Assembly: GCA_964511185.1 (NCBI GenBank)
Contig: CAZEDU010000080.1
Location: 1-23,747 of the forward strand
DNA from: CAZEDU01 sp964511185
GTDB lineage: Bacteria > Myxococcota > Myxococcia > Myxococcales > Myxococcaceae
DNA: 23,747 bases
Direction of reading: 5' to 3'
The notes under the pieces were generated by a model. It was not told the origin of the DNA. It searched no databases and saw only the letters and a list, made by a program, of their open reading frames with translations. Position 1 is the first letter of the stretch; each line of letters opens with the position of its first letter. A program made the translations under genes and the position numbers. Shown piece by piece: positions 6,293-13,709 of the stretch.

Positions 6293-9200
6293 ATGCGCCC
6301 CGGCCCGCCCCTTGCCATCAACAGCTTCCTCCACCGGCTGGCCAGCCAGCGCAGCGCCTACCGCGCCTCGGTGGCGCCAACGCCGATCTCGCGTGTGGCG
6401 GCCAGACCCGCGGCGCGGGCCCCGGCGACTTCGACCGCGTCGCCGGCCGCCCCGCGCATCAAGTCGCCGGCGGCCGCCACGGCCGAGGTTCGCCGGGTCG
6501 CGGCCAAGGCGGCTGGCGCCGACGCCGCGCAGGTCGAGAAGGCGCTCGAGCGCTACCAGACGTTTCTGCTCAAGGCGATTGGCGCCCAACACCTGCCGCC
6601 CGCGGAGCTGGTGGGTTCGGCCCAGCCATTGAAGCGGCTGTTGGCCGAGGTGATCCAAGAGAAGGGCAACGACGCTCTGGTGGCGCCCACCGCGCACGCC
6701 TTCATCGGCCTCGCCGACATGCTGGTTCGCTTTCACCGATCCAAGCGCATCGACTTCGGCCAGGAAGGGCTGACCGCGCTCTTCGAGACCGGGGTGAACG
6801 AGACGCTCCATCTGGTGCGGGCGCTGCAGGACACCCCCGGGGTCACGTCTGCGGTGAACGCGTTCCCGCTGTTGGTCGAAGAGCTCTCGCTGTCGGCCGG
6901 AAGGGCGAACGAGGCCAGCTACCGCGCGCTGCTCCGCGCGGCGCGGGAGTACCTGGTGGCGTCGACGCCCCGCCCGGCGATTGGGCAAGCCGACATCTCC
7001 GCGCTGCTCGAGCGGGCCGCGGTGGCCGCCAGGGAGCTGCCGGGCCATCCGGTCACCGCGCTCGAGCGGGCGACGGAGACACTCCTTCTGCAGGGGCAGA
7101 CGGCGAAGCGCGCTTTCTCCTCGCGTCTCAACTCCGCCCGGCGACAGCACCCACTTGCCGCTCGCGAAGCGCAGCGGAGCTACCGGCGCTTCCGAGAGGC
7201 ACTCGATGCCATCGTCGAAAGGCAATCGACCCCCTCTGCCGAGCTCTTGCAGGGCATTCAGAGCTTCCACGAGAGCGCGCTCCGGTCTCTCCAGCACAGC
7301 CACTTCAGCGCGGACGCGTGGGAGCAGGTGTCGAGGTGGCTGGCCAACGCGAGCGAGGTGCCCGCGGCGGGAGAGCTCATCGACTACGGAGCGAAGGAGC
7401 TCCCCGCGCTGCTTCAAGCGGCGGAGTCCTTGCCCCACTTCGCGGATCAGCTCGCGCGGGGCGGCGTGCCGATTTCGGGAGCGGTGATGGACGCCCTCGG
7501 ACTCCAGCCGGGTAGGCATCAAGACCTGTCCGAGCTCCTCGAGCGAGTCGACGCGCTCCCGCCCAATCGCGCCGCGCTGGTTCAGCTCGCGGTTCGCGAC
7601 GAGCTGCGCTACCCGGACGAGCTGGCCGACTCGCTGCGGTTCGCGCTCGGCCGAATCGAGAGCCACCGCGCGGTGGAGCCGGCCCAACTCGTCTCCGAGG
7701 TCGAGACCTTCTCGCGCGTGATGCAAGAGCTCGGCGACCCGGAGCTGGCGAGCAGCCTCGCGCGGAGCCCCAAGGTGCGCGCGCTCGACGACGAGGCCAT
7801 CGGCAAGCTGGCCTGGGAGCTCCAGAACGTGAAGAACGGGGGCTGGGTGGATCCGCACCAGCTCGGTCAGGTGTTGGACGCGCACGACGGCCGGCCAGGG
7901 CTCTTGCAGCTCTACTCGCCGGACCAGCCGCTGCTGCGCGATGCGGGCGAACAGCTTCACACCTTGACCGCGCTCCACCGCGGGCGCGGGGTGAGCGCGC
8001 GCTTCTTTCAGCACCAGGTGGCAACGGCGCTCGAGCTGGCCCGGCTCGACCGAGATCCAAGGCAGATCATCGCTCGAGTGCAGGAGGACCAGCACGCGGG
8101 GTTGACCGCGCCGAAGCGGCTCAAGGCGGCCGACCCTGCGAAGAGCGGCAAGCTTTCGGCCGAGGCCTTTCTCGATGCGCACCCCGCGCTGCCCCCGGAG
8201 CTGGCGTTCACCGCGAGCATTCAACTCACCCAGCAGCAGTTCACCTGGGTGTACCAGGCGATGGCGAGCGCGAAGAGCCAGGCCAACGTGCGTGCGCTGC
8301 GCGATGCCGTCTTCGCGGCCATCGACATGGGACGCACCGACTTCATCCATGCGCTCCGCCAGAGCCCCGCGACCCCCAAGGACCTCCAAGACACCATCGG
8401 ATACGTCGCGCTCGAGTACCGGCAGGACCGCGTTCACCAGGTGCCGTTCAATCGGCTGGTGGCGGACCTGAAGAAGGGCGTCAACCCGGCCGAGGCGCTC
8501 CGGGCCGAGCGAGTCGACGCCGCCATGGCGGGTCTGGGCGACGGCGAGTCGAGCGCGGCCGGCGCCGCGGCGCTCGAAGAAGCGCGCGCGGAGGTGGCCG
8601 GACTCACCGAATTCTACTCGGCGCACCCGCACCGCCAGGTGCTCCAGCCCATCATCGAGGGGGTCGTGAAATCGGTCCGCGGGGGCAGCTGGCCTGCGCC
8701 GAAGTACGAAGACCCCATCAGCGCGCGCCAGCTCGAGGGGCTCACCGAGGCGCAGAAGGCGTCTTGGCGGCACGAGACCATCACGCTCCCTGGCGGCGGG
8801 GCGCTGGACGCCGTTCCGGCGCCGGTCGACCTGCAGGCGGCCATCGACCAGCTCGTGCGCATTCGCCGCGTGCTGCCTCGCATTCCGCTCGCCACGAAGG
8901 CGCTGCCAGAGCTCGGCTACAACGCCAAGTCGGCGGCCACCCTCGAAGCGCTGCACCGAGAGCTCGTCGAGCGGCTGCGCGATGCGCCGAAGGGCAGCGA
9001 GGCGCGGCGCCGAATCGGCCCCATCAAAGACCGGCTCGCGCTCGTCGTGCTCAAGCGCGCCCTCGATGGCCTGAAGAAGAGCGACGCCTTCACACCCGAG
9101 CAGCTCGAGACCTTGCGCGCGGACCTCGTGCAGGCCCGGGGCGCGGCGGCCCGGCTGGGCGCCACGCTCGTCCGCGACGCCATTCGCCTCTCGCTTCGCG

Positions 9201-9841
9201 CGCTGCCCGAGGCGCACACCCAGCCCAAGATGGCGCTCGGCGCCAAGCCCGGCACCTACGCGGCCGACGAAGATTCGCTTCAGGGGCTCATTTGCTCGCA
9301 CGCCACCGGCTGCATGAGCGCCACCGCCGGCTTCAACCGCATGGGGTTGGCGAGCTTCCTCGCGGATGCCCAGTACAAGATGGGCCGCGTCTATGAGGAC
9401 GGAAAGCCCGTCGGCCGCTCCGTCTGGCGGCTGCTCAAGGCCCAGCTGCCGGGGTACGAAGGCCATGTCCTCTGGGTCGATCGCCCGCTCGCCGTCACCC
9501 ACGGTGCCTATCCGAGCGACGCGATCCACGAGCTGCACATGCGGCATGCGATTCGACGCGCGAAAGAGCTGGGCGTCCCGCTCCTGACGCCGGACACAGA
9601 TGCCTTGACCCGGCTCGCCCCGAAGGCCGTGGTGAACGGACAGGCCACGCTCGGCATCGACCGCGGACACACCGGGCTGCACCAAACCGAGACGTTGGGT
9701 CCTCGGACATACTGGACCTTCTGGGACGGCTGGGCGGATCAACAGCAGCAGGGGGGCCTCGCGGTGGCCGGCAACCCAGACCGCAACTGGCACAACTACC
9801 AGGTGAACCACGCCGTCCTGATGCCGGGCGACGCCCCCTAA
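6293..9841 (+). CDS. Large helical protein with C-terminal cysteine-containing domain (family member 1)
   Basis: 1182 residues from the ATG at 6293, chosen because it directly follows the stop of the 149-aa gene and gives a leader (MRPGPPLAINSF...) like its paralogs. The first 64 or so residues contain no Asp or Glu and are rich in Ala, Arg, Pro and Ser. Residues about 65-800 are mostly helical and align along their length with the protein starting at 21169, including SAVNAFPLLVEEL and EYRQDRVHQVPF (708-719). A shared motif KYEDPISARQLEGL...W lies at 804-825. The C-terminal domain (about 980-1130) contains ICSHATGCM with C1001 and C1007, then an ADAQYK...GRSVWRLL stretch that aligns with the C-terminal domains of the 637- and 592-aa proteins. 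No known enzyme family was recognised. No signal peptide or membrane segments; function unknown. Confidence 0.9.
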   Translation: MRPGPPLAINSFLHRLASQRSAYRASVAPTPISRVAARPAARAPATSTASPAAPRIKSPAAATAEVRRVAAKAAGADAAQVEKALERYQTFLLKAIGAQHLPPAELVGSAQPLKRLLAEVIQEKGNDALVAPTAHAFIGLADMLVRFHRSKRIDFGQEGLTALFETGVNETLHLVRALQDTPGVTSAVNAFPLLVEELSLSAGRANEASYRALLRAAREYLVASTPRPAIGQADISALLERAAVAARELPGHPVTALERATETLLLQGQTAKRAFSSRLNSARRQHPLAAREAQRSYRRFREALDAIVERQSTPSAELLQGIQSFHESALRSLQHSHFSADAWEQVSRWLANASEVPAAGELIDYGAKELPALLQAAESLPHFADQLARGGVPISGAVMDALGLQPGRHQDLSELLERVDALPPNRAALVQLAVRDELRYPDELADSLRFALGRIESHRAVEPAQLVSEVETFSRVMQELGDPELASSLARSPKVRALDDEAIGKLAWELQNVKNGGWVDPHQLGQVLDAHDGRPGLLQLYSPDQPLLRDAGEQLHTLTALHRGRGVSARFFQHQVATALELARLDRDPRQIIARVQEDQHAGLTAPKRLKAADPAKSGKLSAEAFLDAHPALPPELAFTASIQLTQQQFTWVYQAMASAKSQANVRALRDAVFAAIDMGRTDFIHALRQSPATPKDLQDTIGYVALEYRQDRVHQVPFNRLVADLKKGVNPAEALRAERVDAAMAGLGDGESSAAGAAALEEARAEVAGLTEFYSAHPHRQVLQPIIEGVVKSVRGGSWPAPKYEDPISARQLEGLTEAQKASWRHETITLPGGGALDAVPAPVDLQAAIDQLVRIRRVLPRIPLATKALPELGYNAKSAATLEALHRELVERLRDAPKGSEARRRIGPIKDRLALVVLKRALDGLKKSDAFTPEQLETLRADLVQARGAAARLGATLVRDAIRLSLRALPEAHTQPKMALGAKPGTYAADEDSLQGLICSHATGCMSATAGFNRMGLASFLADAQYKMGRVYEDGKPVGRSVWRLLKAQLPGYEGHVLWVDRPLAVTHGAYPSDAIHELHMRHAIRRAKELGVPLLTPDTDALTRLAPKAVVNGQATLGIDRGHTGLHQTETLGPRTYWTFWDGWADQQQQGGLAVAGNPDRNWHNYQVNHAVLMPGDAP

Positions 9842-9939
9842 GCGCGCGTCCAGCCAACAGAAAAGTCATCGAGATCCGGCCGCAGAACGAACGGGACATT
9901 CGGCGCAAGTGGGCGCGCCACGCACGCAACGCCAGGCCG

Positions 9940-9962
9940 CCAGCTGTCGATGATTCAGCTGG
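9940..9962 (+). promoter_or_regulatory. Hairpin overlapping the ribosome binding site of the 637-aa gene
   Basis: CCAGCTG (9940-9946) and CAGCTGG (9956-9962) form a perfect 7-bp stem with a 9-nt loop. The 3' arm takes in the first two G of the GGGAG Shine-Dalgarno at 9961-9965, which is 8 nt before the ATG at 9974. In RNA it could reduce translation of the downstream gene. It lies in the only sizeable gap (132 bp) between the first large gene and the next. The dyad is short and could be chance. Confidence 0.35.
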
Positions 9963-9973
9963 GAGCCCCACCC

Positions 9974-11887
9974 ATGATTTACATCGGACGTCTTGCCACG
10001 CTGCGCGGTCGGCCCTTACAGGGTCGCGTCGGTCCGTTGGTGCCGGCGGCGGCGCACGCGGGCGGCTCCGCACGTGTTCTTCCGACCGAACAACCCCTCG
10101 CCCCCCGGCAGCTCGATGAGGCCCACTTCCGAGCCGCCATCCTGAAGGCCGAGGAAGGCCCCACGCGCGACATGCTCTTCGACACGCTCGGCGGTGACCT
10201 CGTGCACATCGAAGGCGCCGGGCTCGACTTGGGCGAGCTCGCCGCGAAGTACCCACACGTGCCCGAAGACGCGCTTCCGTTCTTGGCCGCGGCCAAGGCC
10301 GATGACGTCGACGGCTACTTCGAGACGGCGAACCAGCTGTTCCAGTCGGTCAGCAAGAGCAAGGACAACGTCCGGACGCTCCGCTCGCTGCTCGTCTCGA
10401 TCGAGATGGGTGGAACCGACTCGCTGGCGCTGGTCGAGGCGCTGGCGGGCTCAGGCCTCAGCGCGCGGGAGCTGACCCGGGCGGCGACCGCGATGCTCTC
10501 CGAAGGGCCGGAGCCCATACCCCGCCGGAGTGTCGACGAAGCCCTCGACGCGCTCGCGCGCGGCAAGAACCCAGCCGACATCGTCGAGCAGCGGCTGCAC
10601 GCCGCGATGGTCGACCAGCTCAACTTGCGTGGGGTGCTCGACGACGCGCGGGTGAAGGTCACCGAAGAAGGGCGGGCCGAGGTGGCAGGACCGCTGGCCC
10701 AGTTCTTCGCGCAAGGCGTCGCCTTCGCGCACCAGCTCGACCAAGGCCTCCTCCAGTCGATGCTGGTGTCGGTGTTGGAGAGCAAGTTTCAAGGCTTCCG
10801 CTTTCAAACGCCCGCCGCTGAGCGGCAGCTCGCCTCGCTGACGCCGGGCCAGCGCGCCCAATGGATGGCGAGCGAGTCGATGACGCACGTCCGCTTCGGA
10901 CGAGACGGCCAGGCGCGCTTCGACGCGCGGGTGCGCGCGGCCGCCCGCTTGGGCCAGGCCCTTCACGAGCGCATGACCAAGGCGTGGGGAGAGTTGGGGG
11001 CGCTGCGCGCGCAGCAAGAGCACCTCGCGGGCGAGCTGCGGGCCCTCGACAAAAACGACCCGAGCCGGCGCGAGCGCGTCGAGCAGATTCGTGAGCTGCC
11101 CAGGCGCATCGAAGCGCTCGCGTGGGCCGAGTCGCTCTCCCAGCTTTCCCCCGACACCACCACGCCGCTGCGCTTCGAGGCGCTCGCCGAGCAGCTGCCG
11201 AGGATCGCCAAGGCCTACGACGGCAAGAACGACGCCGCGCTGTTCGCGCTCGGCCGGGTGCTCCGCATCAACGATCTCTCGTACAGCCACGTCGTCTCGG
11301 ACGACGGCCCGAGCCTCGGGACCATCAACAGGCTCTTCACCAACTGCGTGCGGTGGCCGAGCGCCGAGGCGATGGCCTACATGGCCGACGCCAACAAGCG
11401 CATCATCGTCACGCGCAATCAGGCGGGCGAAGAGCGCCGCGCCGTGCTTCGGCTCGTCGAGCGGATGGACGTGGGCCACGAAGGCGAGCCGATGCTGCTG
11501 CTCGAGCGGTCGTACCCCAACGAAGCGACGCGCGACGAGAAGCAGCGGCTCATCGAGCACACCGTTCGCCGCGCCGCCGACTTGGGCGTCCCCGTAGCGC
11601 TGCCGACCGAGTACTACTGGGACATTCGCCAGACGTCGCGCTTTCAGGGCAGCCAGGTCGAAGAGATGAACGACGTCATCGAAGGCCTGCAGGCGCGCTA
11701 CGACATGACCGCACGCCAGGAAGTCCTTCAAGTCCGCAACGTCGCCGGCAATATGGCGAGTGAGTACATCGACTCGGCGCCGCCCGACGTCCACCACGCC
11801 GGTCAAATGGGCGTGCGCCGCTATCCCGGCAACGCCGACACCGTCTACGCCAACAAGTTCGTGCTGCTTGAGCCGAGAGCGACCTGA
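9974..11887 (+). CDS. Family member 2: helical protein with C-terminal cysteine-containing domain
   Basis: 637 residues. The ATG at 9974 was preferred over the in-frame ATG at 9950 because GGGAG lies 8 nt before it and the resulting leader MIYIGRLATLRGR resembles the other leaders; the first acidic residue is E39. A helical segment SKSKDNVRTLRSLLVSIEMG aligns with AKSQANVRALRDAVFAAIDMG of the 1182-aa protein. The shared motif RFQTPAAERQLASL...W lies at 276-297. The C-terminal domain includes LFTNCVRWPSAEAMAYM with C458, then ADANKRIIVTR, RRAVLRLVE and PMLLLERSYPNE, then RRAADLGVPV. The ending holds SEYIDSAPPD. This is the clearest copy of the shared C-terminal domain. No family was recognised with certainty; the invariant Cys and charged residues could be catalytic. 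It lies 10 nt upstream of the tRNA synthetase gene, in the same operon. Confidence 0.9.
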   Translation: MIYIGRLATLRGRPLQGRVGPLVPAAAHAGGSARVLPTEQPLAPRQLDEAHFRAAILKAEEGPTRDMLFDTLGGDLVHIEGAGLDLGELAAKYPHVPEDALPFLAAAKADDVDGYFETANQLFQSVSKSKDNVRTLRSLLVSIEMGGTDSLALVEALAGSGLSARELTRAATAMLSEGPEPIPRRSVDEALDALARGKNPADIVEQRLHAAMVDQLNLRGVLDDARVKVTEEGRAEVAGPLAQFFAQGVAFAHQLDQGLLQSMLVSVLESKFQGFRFQTPAAERQLASLTPGQRAQWMASESMTHVRFGRDGQARFDARVRAAARLGQALHERMTKAWGELGALRAQQEHLAGELRALDKNDPSRRERVEQIRELPRRIEALAWAESLSQLSPDTTTPLRFEALAEQLPRIAKAYDGKNDAALFALGRVLRINDLSYSHVVSDDGPSLGTINRLFTNCVRWPSAEAMAYMADANKRIIVTRNQAGEERRAVLRLVERMDVGHEGEPMLLLERSYPNEATRDEKQRLIEHTVRRAADLGVPVALPTEYYWDIRQTSRFQGSQVEEMNDVIEGLQARYDMTARQEVLQVRNVAGNMASEYIDSAPPDVHHAGQMGVRRYPGNADTVYANKFVLLEPRAT

Positions 11888-11890
11888 GGA
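11886..11890 (+). promoter_or_regulatory. Shine-Dalgarno deciding the GTG start of the GluRS gene
   Basis: GAGGA lies 7 nt before the GTG at 11898 and overlaps the TGA stop (11885-11887) of the preceding gene. No other ATG, GTG or TTG occurs in frame between this GTG and the conserved catalytic core, so this site fixes the unusual N-terminal extension. Confidence 0.6.
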
Positions 11891-11897
11891 GTCACCC

Positions 11898-13370
11898 GTG
11901 CGTCCGATTCGCCTTGCCTTCTTCGCCCCGCACAACGATGTCGGCGCCGCCGTCGGGCGGAGCGCCGCGCGGCGCGCCAAGCCGGCCCCGGTACCTCGGC
12001 CGGTCACCGCCAAGGAGGCGCGGGCGCTGGCGGGAGATCTGTTCGACGAGCCGCGCCCGCCCCGCTTCCGATTCGCACCCAGCCCCACCGGCCACCTTCA
12101 CATCGGCGGTGCCCGCACCGCGCTGATGAACTTTCTCGCGGCCAAACGGCTCGGCGGCGAGTTCGTGCTGCGAATCGAAGACACCGACCTGGTGCGCAGC
12201 AAACCCGAGTACACCGAGGCCATCAAAGACGGTCTCAAGTGGCTCGGCATCGAGTGGGACGGGCCGGAGATCTACCAGTCGCAGCGCACGGCCCTCTACC
12301 AAGCGAAGGCTCAACAGCTGATCAACGAGGGCCACGCCTACGTGGGCGAGGGCGGCGCGGTGTTCTTCCGCATGCCGACCGAGGGCACGCTCGCGGTGCG
12401 CGACCACGTCAAAGGCAAGGTGCAGCTCAACGTGGCGCAGGCGGGCGGCCTATCCGACTACGTCATTCAGCGCGCCGACGGCTCGCCCACCTTCATGCTC
12501 ACCAACGCGGTCGATGACGGCGAGCAGGGAATCACCCACATCATTCGCGGCGACGATCACCTCACCAACACCTTGCGCCAGCTGCCGCTCATTCGCGCGC
12601 TGGGCTACGACGAGCCGGAGTTCTTCCACGTGCCGCTGATTCACGGGGACGACGGCGCCAAGCTGTCGAAGCGGCACGGCGCCACCAGCGTCACCGAGTA
12701 CCGAGACCAGGGCTTCGAGCCCACCGCGGTGGTGAACCACCTGGCCCGGCTGGGCGCGAGCTTCGACACCGAGCGCACGCTTCCCGTCCCCGCGCTGGCC
12801 GAGGGCTTCAACCCGTTCTCGCTCGGAAAGTCGAAGTCCCGCATCGCGATGGAGGCGCTCTTGAAGCGAAACCGCCGCGCCATCGCCGCCCAGAACCTCA
12901 AGACGGTCCTCGCCGAGGTGAAGGCCCGAGCGGCCGTGACAGAAATCGTCGGCCCGAACGGCGAGCCGATGTCGATGGCCCAAAGGCTCGGTCAGAAAGG
13001 GCTCCACGCGCTGGCCGATGGCGCGCGCAAACGCGCCTCGACGTACCAGGAGGCGGTGGAGATAGGCCTCTTCTTGCTGGAAGAGCCGGTCTACGCGCCC
13101 GAGCTCAAGAAGGCGCACGCCAGCGGCCCCATGAAGAAGGCGATGAAGTCGCTGGCCGAGCGCCTGGCCGCCACCGACGATTGGAGCGCCAAGTCGCTCG
13201 ACTCCGAGATCCGCGCCTTCAGCGATGAGGCCGGAGCGCCCGTGCGCTCGTTCCAACGGTCGCTGCGCTGGATGCTGACCGGCCTCACCGATGGCCTTCC
13301 GCTCCACCACACGTTGGCGGTGCTCGGCAAAGACGAGGCGCTGCTGCGGCTGAAGGCGCACACGAACTGA
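11898..13370 (+). CDS. gltX: Glutamyl-tRNA synthetase with about 55-residue N-terminal extension
   Basis: 490 residues; a class I synthetase that charges tRNA with glutamate. Residues 56-76 carry RFRFAPSPTGHLHIGGAR with the HIGH-type motif, and GITHIIRGDDHLTNT lies downstream. The KMSKS-type motif is KLSKR (255-259). The C-terminal half has the anticodon-binding region, ending in RSFQRSLRWMLTGLTDG and LAVLGKDEALLRL. This separates it from GluQ-RS, which lacks that half. Bacterial GluRS normally starts within about ten residues of the core. Here the core begins near residue 56, after the leader MRPIRLAFFAPHN and a Pro/Ala/Arg linker, and no alternative start codon exists in between. The leader resembles those of the neighbouring non-synthetase genes. 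It could be the only GluRS of the cell or a second, specialised copy; the gene order suggests the latter. All visible catalytic motifs are intact. Confidence 0.93.
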   Translation: MRPIRLAFFAPHNDVGAAVGRSAARRAKPAPVPRPVTAKEARALAGDLFDEPRPPRFRFAPSPTGHLHIGGARTALMNFLAAKRLGGEFVLRIEDTDLVRSKPEYTEAIKDGLKWLGIEWDGPEIYQSQRTALYQAKAQQLINEGHAYVGEGGAVFFRMPTEGTLAVRDHVKGKVQLNVAQAGGLSDYVIQRADGSPTFMLTNAVDDGEQGITHIIRGDDHLTNTLRQLPLIRALGYDEPEFFHVPLIHGDDGAKLSKRHGATSVTEYRDQGFEPTAVVNHLARLGASFDTERTLPVPALAEGFNPFSLGKSKSRIAMEALLKRNRRAIAAQNLKTVLAEVKARAAVTEIVGPNGEPMSMAQRLGQKGLHALADGARKRASTYQEAVEIGLFLLEEPVYAPELKKAHASGPMKKAMKSLAERLAATDDWSAKSLDSEIRAFSDEAGAPVRSFQRSLRWMLTGLTDGLPLHHTLAVLGKDEALLRLKAHTN

Positions 13371-13385
13371 CGCAGGCCAACCCCA

Positions 13386-13709
13386 ATGCCCCAACCCACG
13401 CTCGAAGACTTGCTGAACCGAACGACTTGCCTGGCCGAGGTGGCGAAGGTGCCTGCGGGCACGCTCGCCCTGATGCGCCGGCGCGCGCTCGAGCTGCTCC
13501 AACGAAGCCAGTGGAAGCGCTCTCAACGGCTGCTGTTCGGGCTGGTGGCGCTCGGGGAGGCTCACCCGGCCGACGCGCTGATGCTCGCGCGCTGCTACCG
13601 CGGGCTCGGCGATCTGCCACGCGCGCGGCTGTGTGAGCAGCACGCCGTCCGCCTGATGAACGCGCTGGGCATCGCGGTGAAGCCCGAGGCGCTCGAGGTG
13701 CTCCAATGA
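13386..13709 (+). CDS. Small TPR-like protein, possible chaperone for the 592-aa protein
   Basis: 107 residues, all helical, with one clear TPR-like unit around residues 35-85 (RRRALELLQRSQWKRSQRLL, then HPADALMLARCYRGLGDLPRA). The pattern of a short N-terminal helix followed by Q-x-x-(K)-x-S-x-x-L-(F) and A-R-C-Y-R-G-L-G-D is reminiscent of SycD/LcrH-type type III secretion chaperones or of related small TPR proteins. The likeness is weak and only about one and a half repeats are present. Its TGA overlaps the ATG of the 592-aa gene by 4 nt, and it starts 15 nt after the GluRS stop. This tight coupling to one large protein is how dedicated chaperones are often encoded. It lacks the basic leader of the large proteins. 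Confidence 0.8.
   Translation: MPQPTLEDLLNRTTCLAEVAKVPAGTLALMRRRALELLQRSQWKRSQRLLFGLVALGEAHPADALMLARCYRGLGDLPRARLCEQHAVRLMNALGIAVKPEALEVLQ

Noticed and set aside
6278..9811. Very long open frame antisense to the 1182-aa gene
   Set aside because: The opposite strand has family homology, a paired upstream gene and a sensible start. The antisense product is an Arg/Leu/Val-rich string without motifs, as expected from GC-rich codon bias.
11760..11897. Longer GluRS start at the ATG at 11760
   Set aside because: This would overlap the end of the 637-aa gene by 128 nt and add a Thr/Pro/Ser-rich out-of-frame string. The GTG at 11898 has a good Shine-Dalgarno and matches the leaders of the neighbours.
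11898..13370. GluQ-RS (tRNA-Asp queuosine glutamylation) identity for the synthetase
   Set aside because: GluQ-RS lacks the anticodon-binding C-terminal half, which is present here.
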